This document shows, one piece after another, positions 41,055-52,981 of a stretch of DNA of 64,000 bases. Position 1 is the stretch's first letter, and every line of letters begins with the position of its first letter. Source of the stretch: Parastagonospora avenae f. sp. tritici 18332-5 (Eukaryota; Ascomycota; Dothideomycetes; Pleosporales; Phaeosphaeriaceae); contig JAFJTR010000022.1 in the NCBI GenBank assembly GCA_022559985.1, positions 248,001-312,000 on the forward strand, written 5' to 3'. The position numbers were made by a program, and so were the translations under genes. The notes below the pieces were generated by a model, which had not been told where the DNA came from, did not search any database, and was given only the letters and a program-made list of their open reading frames with translations.

Positions 41055-41538
41055 GGTGGAGAGAGGAAAGTGCGATTGAGTGATTGAGTGATTGAGTGAT
41101 TACTGTAACGACTGTGAAGCTGACGTGTTACCGTAAATTGTGAGTTGAATGTCAGCGATCAAGTAAAGGCAGCATAGGAGCGACGCGACCGTTTCTTGAG
41201 CAGAGGAATGAAAGTTAAGGTAAGGCTGGAGCTCGACGGGAAACCCCACAGCGACGCACGGGCCACATTAGTCGCGCTGAACTTCACTTCACTTCCGTAC
41301 TCTCACCGCATGCGACAGTCTAACTGCTTCAACACCATTCATAGTTATATAATCACGCGCATACCCCATTCACTCCTGCCATCCGACGCGCCAATCCTCA
41401 ATCAGATATCTCCTTCATCGAAAGTGTACACACGCGCTCCGACTCGACCCTGATCCGTAACGCGCCACAAACTGTCCCTGCTTCGTCATATAATATAGGC
41501 ATCTGCGCAAGCCGTAAAAGAGAAGGCACAACGTCGCC
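41055..41538. promoter_or_regulatory. Bidirectional promoter MED11-like / TAF5, with an 8-bp microsatellite
   Basis: 484 bp separates two divergent genes that both serve RNA polymerase II initiation. At 41074-41101 there are about 3.5 copies of GATTGAGT, roughly 20 bp upstream of the MED11-like start codon and so within its leader. Confidence 0.5.
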
Positions 41539-44194
41539 ATGTCCGGTCCCCCAAATGGGGGAGGACCTGCGCGAGCGATGAGTGTGGGAAACGGACCTCC
41601 AAGCGCTGGTCTGCCACCGCACAACGCCATGGCACCACAGCAAGGTCCTCCGCCTGTGGGCGCCGCCGGACCGCAGTCGCAGCAGAATCTCAATCAAATT
41701 GTTAGTGAATATTTTCTTTTCTGTCGTCCCGTGTTATGGTTTGCGCACCTCCATTGGCGCATTTGAGTCGAGCTCTGAGTGAATGTATCGGCACGGGAGC
41801 CTACAGCTCCTTGTTGCGCCGACAACCTCGACATGTTATTTTATGAGCGAAAAAAATATTTGCGACCTTCCGCACGACCAAAATCAACCTCAACTTGCGC
41901 GCCCTACCCAACATGTCTCAACCACCGCGCAATAATCCACCAGGACCCCGGTCAAGTTCTGCGGCGACGCCATACGGAAACAACGCGCAAGCACATCACA
42001 ATCTCGGAGCCCATGTGATGCAGGAGGTCAGCCAACCTGGGAACAACGAGTACTATAGGGGTCTCTTTAGGCTGCTCAACAATCCTTTTGTCAGTTCCGG
42101 ATGTTTTGCTATTCATTCCTTGGAATTCGGCTCTGGTACAATACAATGTACAGAACACCGCTCTAACAACCCCAGGTGCTAGAATATCTTTCCAAAAAGG
42201 GCTATGTCCGCACCGAGGCAATGCTCCGCAAGGAGTCCGAACCGCAAGCCAACGGCCAGACCCTTGCAGCCCAGAGCACCGAATCTGGCGGCCCCAAGGC
42301 GACCAAAGCATTCGAGCTCTTGCGCAAATACACAGAGGACAACCTCGACATCTACAAGCCAGAGCTGAGAAAGCTCCTGTGGCCCGTTTTCGTCTACTCA
42401 TTCTTGGACTTGGTACGAGACTTCTACACCAAGGATGCGGAGACCTTCTTCGTCCTGTTCCAGAACCTGTTCGAGCGAGATCATGAGGAGGATATCAAAA
42501 CGTTGCGACAAGTGCGGTTGCCAGTGCACCTGACCGAGAGCCGCGTCGCCAAACTGTACCAAGACAACAAGTACCGCTTGACCATGACGAAAATACCATT
42601 CTTCAACCTGATACAATTCCTGGAGTCCAAGGTCCATGACGGCGCACAGGCGTTGCTCGATGTGATTAGAGAGCACATTAACATTGTGACTGTCGACCGC
42701 ACAGCAAACGCAGAGAAGAGCTTGGCTACCATATTAGCTGGTGGACAAGGCGATGACGATCTGCCGGGTGAAGACGAAGGCATCCCCGGTCATGCCCCTG
42801 GCCATCCTCTTACAGCTCGTCACGATCCTGAGGCAGACGCATCGCGAATAAGATTGCAGCTAGGCGCATACCCCCTGGACCAAGAGCTGCAGGAAGACGT
42901 TCGAGCCGCCTTGCAGGACGAGGACGCTAAGGCCGCGCCAAGACCAGGGCAAACAACACTCGTGGACGAGTTTGAGCAGCGCATCAAGCGTGAGCCGACA
43001 GAAGACGGTCCATCGAGAGAGACGGTGCCGCTTCCACCATCGTTGGCGCGAGACGTATCGATGGAGGTACAGAAGATCATCGAGCACCGCGACCGATACA
43101 AACTGGAGGGCAGGACAGGCGGCGTGGGCCCGGCAGTGAGCGTGACCATGTACACGTTCCACAATACCTACGACAGTGTCAACTGCATCGACTTTTCAGG
43201 CGACAATAACCTCGTGGCGGTCGGCATGTCCGAGTCTTACATCCGCGTTTGGGCCATGGACGGCAGCCCTCTCACATCACCAGACGACCTACCAAATGCA
43301 CAACCATCATCATCGCGGCGTCTAGTTGGACATGCAGGTCCCGTGTATGCCGTCGCATTCTCGCCATCAACAAGCAACCCCGATCCCTCAGGCCCACCCA
43401 CGAACTCACAGTGTCTCCTCTCCTGCTCAGAAGACAAGACAGTACGGTTATGGAGTTTAGACACATTCACATGCCTGGTCGCCTACAGGGGTCATGACAA
43501 CCCCATCTGGGATCTACAATGGGGTCCATACGGTCATTACTTCCTCACAGGTAGCAACGACCGCACCGCCCGCCTCTGGTCAACGGATCACATCGAGCCT
43601 CTACGTATATACGTCGGTCACGATGCCGACGTGGACTGCGTTGCCTTCCATCCCAACAACCTTTACGTCTTCACAGGCTCGTGCGACCGCACAGTCCGCA
43701 TGTGGCACATCTCCGGCGGAAACTGCCTGCGCCTGTTTACTGGACACACAGGCAACATTACCGCTATCGCCTGCTCGCCAGACGGCAAGACCCTCGCCTC
43801 CGCCGACGACGCCGGCAACATCATCCTCTGGACCCTGGAGACCGGCCGTCGCCGCAAGCGCATGCGCGGCCACGGCAAGGGCGGCATCTGGTCGCTGTCC
43901 TGGAGCGTGGAGTCCAGTGTGCTTATCTCGGCTGGCGCAGACAAGACAGTGCGCGTATGGGACGTGCTGCAAGAGACGAGCGAAAAGGAGGGCAAGCCTG
44001 GCACCGACGGCGCTTTGACGACTAAGGGCGCAAGCGGACAAACTGTCACGGCGAAGAAGCCAACCAAGGAGACTGGTGTTAGTGCAGACCAGATCAGTGC
44101 GTTCCCGACCAAGGAGAGTCCCGTGTACAAGGTGCAGTTCACGAGGATGAATCTGGTACTGGCGGGTGGAGCTTACCTGCCGCAACGGCAGTGA
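41539..44194 (+). CDS. TAF5: TFIID subunit TAF5 (LisH, TAF5 N-terminal domain, WD40)
   Basis: Exons 41539-41700 and 42176-44194 give 726 aa. The first exon ends in QNLNQI and the second starts with VLEYLSKKGY, together forming the LisH motif. The TAF5 N-terminal domain follows (LLWPVFVYSFLDLVRDFYTKDAETFF ... FFNLIQFLESKVHDGAQALL is the conserved region, about residues 110-230). The C-terminal half is a WD40 propeller with blades such as RLVGHAGPVYAVAFSP, TVRLWSLDTF, YRGHDNPIWDLQWG, TARLWSTDH, TVRMWHISGG and TVRVWDVLQ. TAF5 is a TFIID scaffold in the nucleus. The 475-bp first intron is far longer than its neighbours and contains another open exon-like stretch. Confidence 0.92.
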
Positions 44195-45193
44195 ATTGAG
44201 AAGCTTGTTTGGGGTGGAGTTCTGACTGGCTCTTTCCATCAATCAGCATTCATCAGTGATGGGATTTGGGACGGAGCTTATGGCTCAAAATGGTTTATGT
44301 AAAACACACAAGCGTAGTGTAGTAATTGATAGCTTCAGGAGCTGGACGTCTTCAGATGCAGAATGCACTACCCTAATACTTTCTTTTGCCGTTTACTACA
44401 GTGCACGCTTCCTTGTTCGTATGCTGACTTCCTACGCCAAATCATGCTCGACAAAGCAACAAGTTGACCAGCGGCCCAGAAATCGCACCATGTGCAATCT
44501 CACTTGAGAAGTCGACATGGCGTCTCCCCACAGCAATCGCACATTTACAAATACGTGAATGCCTCAGCGCTGAAATCTGATTGACGGGTTTGTGGTGCGG
44601 TGAAGAAGTGGGGGCATGCGCGATGTGGTGGGATGGGCGTGATGGGCGATGATTTATGCAGTTGTGATGGATATTGGAGTAGTGGGTTGGGTTTGTGGGT
44701 TGGGGAGGATGAAGGTGGAGCGGGAAGGCGGGGAAGATTCTGTAGGCATGGGCGACGTGGGATGTCATGTGAGTTGAATGAGAGTTTCGCGGAAGTAGGA
44801 GGTGCAGTGGAAATATATGTGATGCCTTCGTCGACGCAGGCTCGGATATTACAGAGAGAGACGAGAGTTCTAAGATGATCGGTACCAGAGTAGGCTACTA
44901 GTCGTAGAGTGAGGCTCGACAAAGATGATCTATATCGTGGGGCGAGTGGATGTGTTTAGGCAGGGATGTGAGTGCGAGAATGCAGGTCAAATGAGCATTT
45001 ATGCATATTCCCAACAACGAACAAATCGAGTAAGTGCACAGTTGCACGAGCGTATTCAGCTGTTCGAAGATCCAAGATCACAGTATCATGACCATGGCAT
45101 GCGAGCGATTGCTATGCGCCGAATGCTCATCACTCATGTGTCCTAAGCGCAGCTCGCGCTCTCCGCATCTCATGTATCCAACCCAACTGCCCC
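44195..45193. other. 3'-to-3' spacer, about 1 kb
   Basis: Between convergent TAF5 and the RNA-dependent RNA polymerase. Open frames up to 125 aa on both strands lack domains or splice partners. No repeat or RNA gene is supported. Confidence 0.5.
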
Positions 45194-48100
45194 TCACAGC
45201 GGCCTCAAACTCCCGCCCTGAAACTTCCACAACTGCTCCAGGCACACCGAAGCAGCGACGTACTTCCAGCTCTTGATCAGAACCTGATTCTCCCAGCCCT
45301 CCGTCTGCAGCGCAACCTTGAAGCATGCAATCGCCCTCGGCAGCGCCTCCGCATCACCCTCCCCATCGCCACGCACAATATCGCTCACAAAGCCCGAAAC
45401 ATCTCGATTGAACCGCTCCTGCACGTCCTCGTTGGCCTGCCGGATGAACCGCGTGGATGCGCGCTCCTTCTTGCCCAGAATATTACCGCTGAACACTTCA
45501 AGCTCGGTGAGGGGATTTCCGCGGTGCACGCGCATGGTGTCCATGATGTCAATCATGTTGAACTCGTAGTATTCGCGGAGTTCCTCCGCGAAAGCGGTGT
45601 GGTGCGCCCACTGGACGAGATGGGTCTCGCGGTCGATGTATTGCTCGAGCTTTTGCATGAGGGACAAGCCGGGCGCGGAGGACTGCATCGCGGCGAAGTC
45701 GGACTTCATGTGGTCGAAGAATTCGCGCTCGTCGATGGCTCGATAGAGGTGACCGAGAGCCTTTTTGCTGCGGTAGTAGCGCACTCGTGACATGTCATGG
45801 TTGAGGATGCTGAGGCTGTCTGGGTCATCAATATCTTCTGTTTCTAGATCTTGAAGTTCGGTGCTGCCGAGATCATTGATGATGAAGTTATGGCCTGGTG
45901 CCATGAAATCTGGGCGGATTATGTCTATGTCGCGTGGAATATCGGAGGTTTTGGCTGGGACACCGGATTTGCTGAAGTCCACGGCATCAGAAGCTAGCTT
46001 TGCTAGCAGGATGCAATCGCTGTCAAAGGTTCCATTCTCCCTTTTATCCGCCCTGATCTTGTGCATATTAGAAATCTGACCCAGTTTGTCGTTTTGCATA
46101 AACCCGATGAAGAAATCGACTATGTCGTTGACCTCAACAGGTCTACCAAGATCAAGGGGAATAGCGGCAGCATAGTCTGCCGCCGGTGCAGTATACTTAG
46201 GAATCAGTAGATGATCCCAGATGACGTGGAACAAATCTCCATCAAGATCACCACCGCTGAGCTGCGAAGGGAGATCACGAGCTCCTTGCTGTGAGAAGAC
46301 AATACAGTTGTGTAGCGATCTGAGTGGCGAGCCATCAGGAACATTGACTGCGGAGACGAGCTGCACATCTCCGGGATGCAGTGCTGGGGCTCGAGTCACG
46401 ACAATGCGATCCCCAATAAGGATGTTCTTTTCGCGCCGACCACTAGGAGTCTCGTCTTCTGTAGCAATATAGACCTGGCCCTCCTTGAGCGTGTTGGTCT
46501 CGTCCATGATACCGTAGAGCAGATATCCCTTCTCTACAGGAATCCGAGCCCGGTACTTTAAGTCACGAATACTTGACATGGCGGCAACTTCGACGATCTC
46601 GCATAAGAAACGATCAGTTTGAAATGATAGTCCGGCGTAGTGCATGAGCTCGAATAACCTCGGAATCTTGGCGTGATCAGCGGAGTGAGAATAGCCTGTC
46701 CTAACGTTAGCCTTGCGTCTGCGCAGGCAGATCGAGAGGTATCCAAGATTCACTCACGTAGGAAGTCGGCCGCATTGAGTGGATGCTTGACAATCAACTC
46801 GAGCTTTTCTTGGGCTTCGTTCTGAACCCGGATGAAGTTCTGCGATGGAACGCCCAGGTCTTCCAGGATCTTGATGAACTGGTGATTCAAGTACACTCGC
46901 AGTGGCCTGTAAGCAGCACTACAAATCTCTAGGTCTCTCCACTCTGAGCCAGCAATGAACTTCGTCATGCTCTTGCGGATGTGTAGCTCCTCGCCGACCA
47001 AAGAGCTATCAAGCGATAGGACTCCTTTGGCGCCGCGGCACCGGATCTGCAGCACTGTTGGGCATTTCCGACGTTGTTGAGGATTAAGTTTGCGCCACAG
47101 CAGCTGGAACAACTCGAGTGACATCGTGCCGCATCCATCTGAGAACACTCTGTTATTCCTCGTGATGTCATCCTTCGTCTCCAGAATAGTAGCGGTACTG
47201 GGAATTTGGACGGCAAAGATGGTGTCAGAGAATGCTTGCCCGATACGAGCAGCGCATTTTGCGCTACAGGTGAATCCATTGAAATCGCCCAGATTTCGAA
47301 TCACGTCCCTCGCGCAAATTGGCAAGCCTGCGAATTTGAAAGGGGCCATGAACCAAACTTGATGGCACCGCAGTGAGGCATGCGAAAATCCTAAGAATTC
47401 GAAGTGTCGACCTGCAACATGGATGCCTTCTCGGAGGATCTTTCGAAATCGTTCGTATACTTCCTGTTGCGAAGCTTTGGGGTCATGGAATACTGACACG
47501 CCATCTTCATCGGTAAAGGAAACGCGCATGAAGTAGTCAGTGTTTGCTGAGTACTTGCGTAGAACCCGGTTCGAAGAGTCCGCGTCTGGACCCCGAAGGA
47601 AGATACCTAAAAGCAGATACGTTAGTACTATGTTCCACGATGAATCTGGCTGACCACCATTGATGCGATCCACGTATCAAGAGAAGATTTTACAAGGACA
47701 GTACGTACCAGTTGGTGTGATCGTAGCCTTGTGAGTCAAGACGACATTGTTTTGCTTCCTCCGCTGGTTGCTTGCTACAGAGTGCTCCATATCCTGTACC
47801 GTTTTGATGCCCTGCGCCAATGTAAGACGAAGAGTGCCAATCTGGAAAGTCCTTGAGTCCACGTGCGGCCCGGGGGTAGGAACTTTGCTTTGAAGTGATC
47901 TGACAGCGGAAGCTGTTGCTCGTTGGCCGTACGTTTTAGTCAGCGATACTATCGAGGGCAACATCTCAATCATCTTCCCGGGGGTGATGGTGCCTTCGAA
48001 GACAAGCGCGAACATCTGGAACTGCACGGAATATCCCAGTTCTTCCTTTGATACACGATTCACAAGATCGTTGAAGTCGCCCTCAATAGTTTCGGTAAGT

Positions 48101-49095
48101 ACTTGAGGCACCATAGTCTTCCAGCAGTGTACCTCAGGCACAGAGAAGCTCTTTAAGAAAGTCCAAGCCTGGTATACTGAACGCACGTCTGCGAATTTGA
48201 GTTTGTAGACCATGCACAGGGCTGTGTTCTTATCAGACTGGCGGTGGAGACGACACAGTCGTTCTAACTTAGGGGGCTTCGGCCTGCGACTCGCGGTGTT
48301 TAGTTTCAGATCTCCCATCAGCTGACCAAGGTCGACCTCGGCTTGTGGAGCCGACTGGCCAGTGTAGAGATGCAGGTCTTCTATGTCGGAGATCTTATAG
48401 ATCTTTGGTGGCGCCTTCAAAGTAAGAGTAATTGCGCCCTCTTTACCGTTGTCAAAGGATGGGATGGTGTGTTCCAGGATGGCGTATGGAATGTCAATCC
48501 GACAATGCCAGTCATATTCGGCGTGGATCGCGTTCTTGAGGTATATCATCAACGCATACTTGCCAAAAGTGACAGAGCCTGTGCGTGTATCCTTGAACTT
48601 CTGGTCGAAAATCAATTTGCCTAAGTGATCATAACCCCAGACTCCAGTCATCAAACAATGAATTGGGAAGATCGAACGTGGGGACCCGTCGTGTCGCGCC
48701 GTAGGTTGACGCATGTACTTTTCCTTCATGTTAGACTCCTTCTCCTGTAGCGAGAGTATCTTGAGGGGCTCAGGTTGGCCTTTGCGGTTGCTGGCTTTAA
48801 TGCCGAGAGGCGAGGACTTGAACTCGAGCGGCTCAGGGCCACGAAATCCGTGTCGCTTGATGAAGCTTCTAGCATTCTTTTCATGGGCCACGGTGACAGT
48901 TGCCCAATTAGTGCCGACCTTCTTAAAGACGTCGAAAGCCAAGATCTCATGTGCCTGCAGCTTATCCTTCAAGAACATCCTTAGCTCAACTCGGTTGACT
49001 TGGGGTGGCACCTAGACGACTCATCAGCGTCCAGTAAATAGTAATTGGATAAAATTGTACAACCGAGGACGTACATTGGTGATGAAGATATCCAT
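45194..49095 (-). CDS. RNA-dependent RNA polymerase of the RNA silencing pathway
   Basis: Predicted exons 49095-49075, 49011-47709, 47606-46758 and 46695-45194 give 1224 aa. The first exon is only 21 bp (MDIFITN) and joins to VPPQVNRVELR. Conserved RdRP domain segments are FKFAGLPICARDVI, FSDGCGTMSLELF, LQIRCRGAKGVLSLD and the catalytic loop SGGDLDGDLFHVIWD (the aspartates are encoded at 46235-46249). VTRAPALHPGDVQLV is another family block. These enzymes make double-stranded RNA that Dicer cuts, in quelling, meiotic silencing or antiviral defence. Which of the fungal paralogue groups it belongs to needs a tree. Confidence 0.93.
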
Positions 49096-49753
49096 GGTCG
49101 ATATGAAGCGCTTGCAGCGACCCTACTGCGATAGCGACGTTGCGACAGTGTGATCGTAGTAGAGTGAGGGGAGGAGAAAGCGGCAGGCACGTATAGGAAA
49201 CAGGTGAGTGCACACCGCGCTAGTGCCGCGCGCGTTCACGTGCAAGTTCGATCGACTTGCCTTCACCTTGACTTATATTTCGAGATAAATGGGGAACATG
49301 AGGGATAGAGGAGGGAGAGACTTCAAGTCAGGCAGATAGTCTTGACGACTTTCCTGCCAACACGAAGAACGATCTGCTGTTTGTTGCCTGTGTAACATAG
49401 GTAGTAGCGTACCAGACAAGAATCGAAGTTCTCGTGAGATGCGATCAGTCGTCGCATGAGAGAAGTCCAGTGCCCACAAATGACGGGTTCCTATTCGTCG
49501 GACCCCGCTGCTGGAACCCTGTTAGGCCCGAACATGGCCTGCGACGTAGGACGAGGCCGTTTGTCGCTATGATTGCAAAGTGGAAGTGAAAAGCGACGAG
49601 GGTATTCGGCTCTAGACTCGGAATCTTACAGGATGAAGTGCTGTCCGAGTTGTATGCCTCGTGCAGTCCTACGATGGTTCCTTGCTCGTACTACAGAAGT
49701 CATGCATTGCTCCCAATATCGCTCAAGCATTGGTTGCATACTCGCGCTGATGC
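49096..49753. other. Intergenic between two minus-strand genes
   Basis: 658 bp that includes the RdRP promoter and the CLPP 3' end. No extra feature is supported. Confidence 0.5.
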
Positions 49754-50560
49754 CTAGTTGCTGTCTTCATCCTTTCCCGGTGCGACCCTCTTCTCCATAA
49801 TCTTGTCCACGATGCCAAACTCTACAGCCTCTTCTGCATCCATGTAGTAATCGCGTTCCATATACTTCTCAATTTCCTCCAATGTCCTCTCCTTTGTAAG
49901 GTGGTTCTGGTAGATCCTGTTCAGCCTGTCCCGTATCCTTAAGATCTCCTTCGCGTGATCTGCGATGTCGCTTGCTTTACCACGGTAACCACCGCTTGGT
50001 TGGTGGATCATGACCCTCGCGTGTGGCAGAATATACCGCTGACCAGGCTCCCCCCCGGCAAGAAGCAGCGAGCCCATGGAAGCGGCCATGCCCATACATG
50101 TCGTGCTGACTGGACTTCTTATGTAGTTCATGGTATCGTATATTGCCAGTCCTGCGCTGACACTTCCACCGGGCGAGTTGATGTACATGGAGATTGGCTT
50201 CTCTGGGTTCTCTGCTTCGAGGAAGAGCAGTTGCGCAATGACTACAGCGGACATGGAGTCTTCGACCTCTCCATTCAAGGTAATGATGCGCTCCTGCAGC
50301 AGTCGCGAGAAGATATCCGAAGTTTTGAAGCCTCCACCCTATCAAGTTAGATTGGGCATATGATGGGATACGGAAGCACAACATACCATTGACTCTGTCA
50401 CGTATGGAATTGGGCTGAAGGCCTGTGGTGACTGCCGCTGCTCTTGGTGTGACGGGAACGGCGCGCCGAAGCCGAAGCGGTTCGACATTGATCGGCTCCC
50501 ATTCTTGATGCATTTTTGAAAGACTGACGGCCTGGCGCCACGCCGTAATATTGTTGCCAT
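49754..50560 (-). CDS. CLPP: Mitochondrial ATP-dependent Clp protease proteolytic subunit
   Basis: Exons 50560-50387 and 50338-49754 (48-bp intron) give 252 aa. The first ~45 residues are basic and free of acidic residues (MATILRRGARPSVFQKC), as expected for matrix import. The ClpP fold follows: SRLLQERIITLNGEVEDSM, YINSPGGSVSAGLAIYD, the nucleophile motif CMGMAASMGSLLL, the histidine motif LPHARVMIHQPSGG, and the aspartate in the following helix (RDRLNRIYQ region). The GEPGQRY loop is normal. ClpP forms the barrel that works with ClpX in matrix protein turnover. S. cerevisiae lacks it, so its presence here is worth noting. Confidence 0.93.
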
Positions 50561-50709
50561 GTTGTGTGTGTTGTGGGGGAAGCTGCTTGTGCGACTCGAA
50601 GATGATGTCCACCGTAGCTCTCTGCCAAGACGGAGGTCCGATGATTCGACTTGAGCAATTCTGCTCCACGATTCGTTACACAACACCACCACGTATTGCT
50701 CCCCCGCCG
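50561..50709. promoter_or_regulatory. 149-bp bidirectional promoter of CLPP and an unknown protein
   Basis: The spacer between the CLPP start and the chosen start of the divergent gene is only 149 bp. An upstream in-frame ATG at 50641 would shorten it to 80 bp. Confidence 0.45.
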
Positions 50710-51921
50710 ATGCTATGCCGACGCGCATATCGCCTGGCACCACACTCTGGCCTTGCTAGCGAGTCATTGCCAGCACAATGTCGCTCTGTGTACACTCACG
50801 TCTCCATTGCGAAAGGGGAAGATCTCGGCCCCACACGCGACAAGCTTCACCATACTGTACGCTCGCGCAAAGATGAGAGCGCGAAAGATCTCCCTCTCCC
50901 TCCTCTGTTGGATCCCATAGTACTTGACAAGAGGTCAAGATGGGAAAATACCAAGGCTCAGCCTAAAGCCGCAGACTTCACTCCGTTTCAGAAGAAGCTG
51001 CAAGCGAATCCCTATGGTGAATGTCAATGACTACACACCGCAGAACAGTACTCATATCATGTAGCTCATGCATTGGCATCGCCAGTTCGCCAATGTCGCG
51101 CGACCCTGATATCCCTCCCCGTTGCATTTCTCACATCGTTACATGCTCGCCCACACCCTACGACCAACGACCCATGGCTCCTCCCAGTCTCGCTCACTAC
51201 AGACAAGAAACATCTTGGACCGCCCTATCGTTTTCTTGTCAGTCACTGGATAACCACACAATTGGGAAAGAAGAAGCAGTGGCAGAAAGGCACATACTCG
51301 CGCATGACGGAGAAACTGGGCCCTAGCAATATGAAAAAGCTGGTCTGGAGGGAAGATCTGCCGGATTTGATCTTGGACCTTATGCAGAAGCAGCTCGTAA
51401 AGAAGCTGAGCTGGAACTTCGGGTTCAGGGGACGCCTGACACCTGTTGCTAGCCCCAGAACAAAGGATATTGAGAGCATCGACGATGTTTCATGCGTGTT
51501 GATCTTCCGCTCCTTGCGCACGCGAGCAGATGATGTTCAGGATCTTGCCGAAGAGACGTACGATGAGATGGACAAGTGGTCGTCATATTTCGCCAAGAGC
51601 TACGTTGACAAGCTGGATCCACATGCTCCGCCCGAAGTTACTCATACACCGCCTTCTTGGTATGGCGATCCACTAGTTCCACGTCTACAGCCGCGAATCC
51701 GATTCCCCGAACTCGAATTCCACACCACAAACTGGCGAGGGGCAAAGGTCGCCGTGCATAGTCTGGTAGACTTGTTAGGGGAAGACAAGGCACTACAGCT
51801 GATCGAAGACAGCCAATTCGCAGGAGCTGGATGTGTGGTGGTGAAGCAAGCAAGACACAATGTACCAATTACGATACTTCTCATGCGCCTTCAAGCCTAC
51901 ATAGCACGCCCTGGACCATGA
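50710..51921 (+). CDS. Conserved fungal protein, probably mitochondrial, function unknown
   Basis: Exons 50710-51016 and 51065-51921 (48-bp intron) give 387 aa. I chose ATG 50710 because the protein then starts MLCRRAYRLAPHSGLASESL, an arginine-containing, acid-poor presequence; ATG 50641 is an alternative. Recognisable segments that I recall from other ascomycetes are LLDPIVLDKRSRWE, FTPFQKKL, AHALASPVRQCRAT and RPHPTTNDPWLLPVSL. No enzymatic motif is visible. Sharing a short promoter with CLPP supports a mitochondrial role by context only. Confidence 0.75.
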
Positions 51922-51963
51922 AAAGACACCGATCTCATCAAACATGGCCCCTCAGAATCTTGA

Positions 51964-52590
51964 TCACTGTCGGGCCTCCCAGTCCTTCTTTGTCAAGCCA
52001 AACCAATGCAAGTCCAACGTCTGTCCATTCTTCTCAACCTGACCCTTCATTACACCTTCTGGCGCATACCCATTCTTAAGAAAGCACCGCATGCTTCCCG
52101 GGTTCCAACTATACACACCGCCGTACAGTTTCCTCATCCTCTGCCCATCTTTGCCTTCGAAGGATTCGAAAGCCCACTTGGTAAAGCCTCCCACGACCTC
52201 AGACATGTACCCTTTATTCCAGTGGCTTTCCGCCAGCCAGTACCCGATTTCGGCAGTGTGTGCGTGTACATCTGTACTGAGCTTGTTGAGCCCAATACTA
52301 CCAATCAGGACATCAGGCGCTGATCTTTCAAAGATGCCAAAGTGGGCAGGATGGGTTTCGTCTATGTTCATGCTGATCCAGCCGTTCGCTGCATTGAGGT
52401 CGTATGGGTTGGGGAAAGAGTTGGTCATGTACTTTAAGATCGCGGGGTTGTTGCCTGCACGAGTCATGGAGGGCGCATCTTGGGGATGGTAGGTTCGAAC
52501 ACCCAGGCGTGCTGTCGTGAAGATGGGTGCTGGGATGGGAGCATTGATTTGCGCATCCGTGAATGATGACTTGATAGAATGATCTGCCAT
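51964..52590 (-). CDS. GNAT-family N-acetyltransferase (RimJ/RimL-like)
   Basis: ATG at 52588-52590 gives 208 aa in one exon. The fold marks are FTTARLGVRTYHPQDAPSM (first strand and helix), HFGIFERSAPDVLIGSIGLN, AEIGYWLAESHWNKGYMSEVV (the acetyl-CoA region, here with N-K-G in place of the usual R/Q-x-x-G-x-A) and SWNPGSMRCFLKNGY. Such enzymes acetylate N-termini, antibiotics or small amines; the substrate is unknown. It converges with the preceding unknown gene, 42 bp apart. Confidence 0.85.
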   Translation of the reverse strand: MADHSIKSSFTDAQINAPIPAPIFTTARLGVRTYHPQDAPSMTRAGNNPAILKYMTNSFPNPYDLNAANGWISMNIDETHPAHFGIFERSAPDVLIGSIGLNKLSTDVHAHTAEIGYWLAESHWNKGYMSEVVGGFTKWAFESFEGKDGQRMRKLYGGVYSWNPGSMRCFLKNGYAPEGVMKGQVEKNGQTLDLHWFGLTKKDWEARQ

Positions 52591-52981
52591 CTTGCACAAT
52601 GGAGATTGATTTGAGCTTTCCCGTACTTTTGAGTGATGTTAGAATCCAAAGGGTGCATGTGAAAGCGTTTCCCAAGTGCTTATATGTATCACAAGATGGA
52701 GCGCTGAGTCATGAGCCACACTGAATGCGCACCTTCCCAACTAGGAGCCGTTGAGGAGAAAAGGGCTGCAAGGTCTGCATACGCTGTGGCATCCTAAGTC
52801 CGAAGGCCGAGTCGATTTCCAACGATTTCCCTCACATTGCGACTATCTTCGGGCTGGGCAGGGTCCAGGATGTGACGTCGAGCATGGCGCTTTACCGACG
52901 CGCTAAGTCGCGTGTCGCGTGGAGCATTTCACGAAGTGCAGCCGTCTCTCCGAAAAATCTACCGGCTCTACCACCACAGCA
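52591..52981. other. Divergent promoter region GNAT / ECO1
   Basis: 391 bp between divergent start codons. No TATA box or repeat is clear. Confidence 0.45.

Noticed and set aside
44442..44922. Pair of overlapping open frames in the TAF5/RdRP spacer
   Set aside because: Low-complexity His/Pro/Ser chance products without domains.
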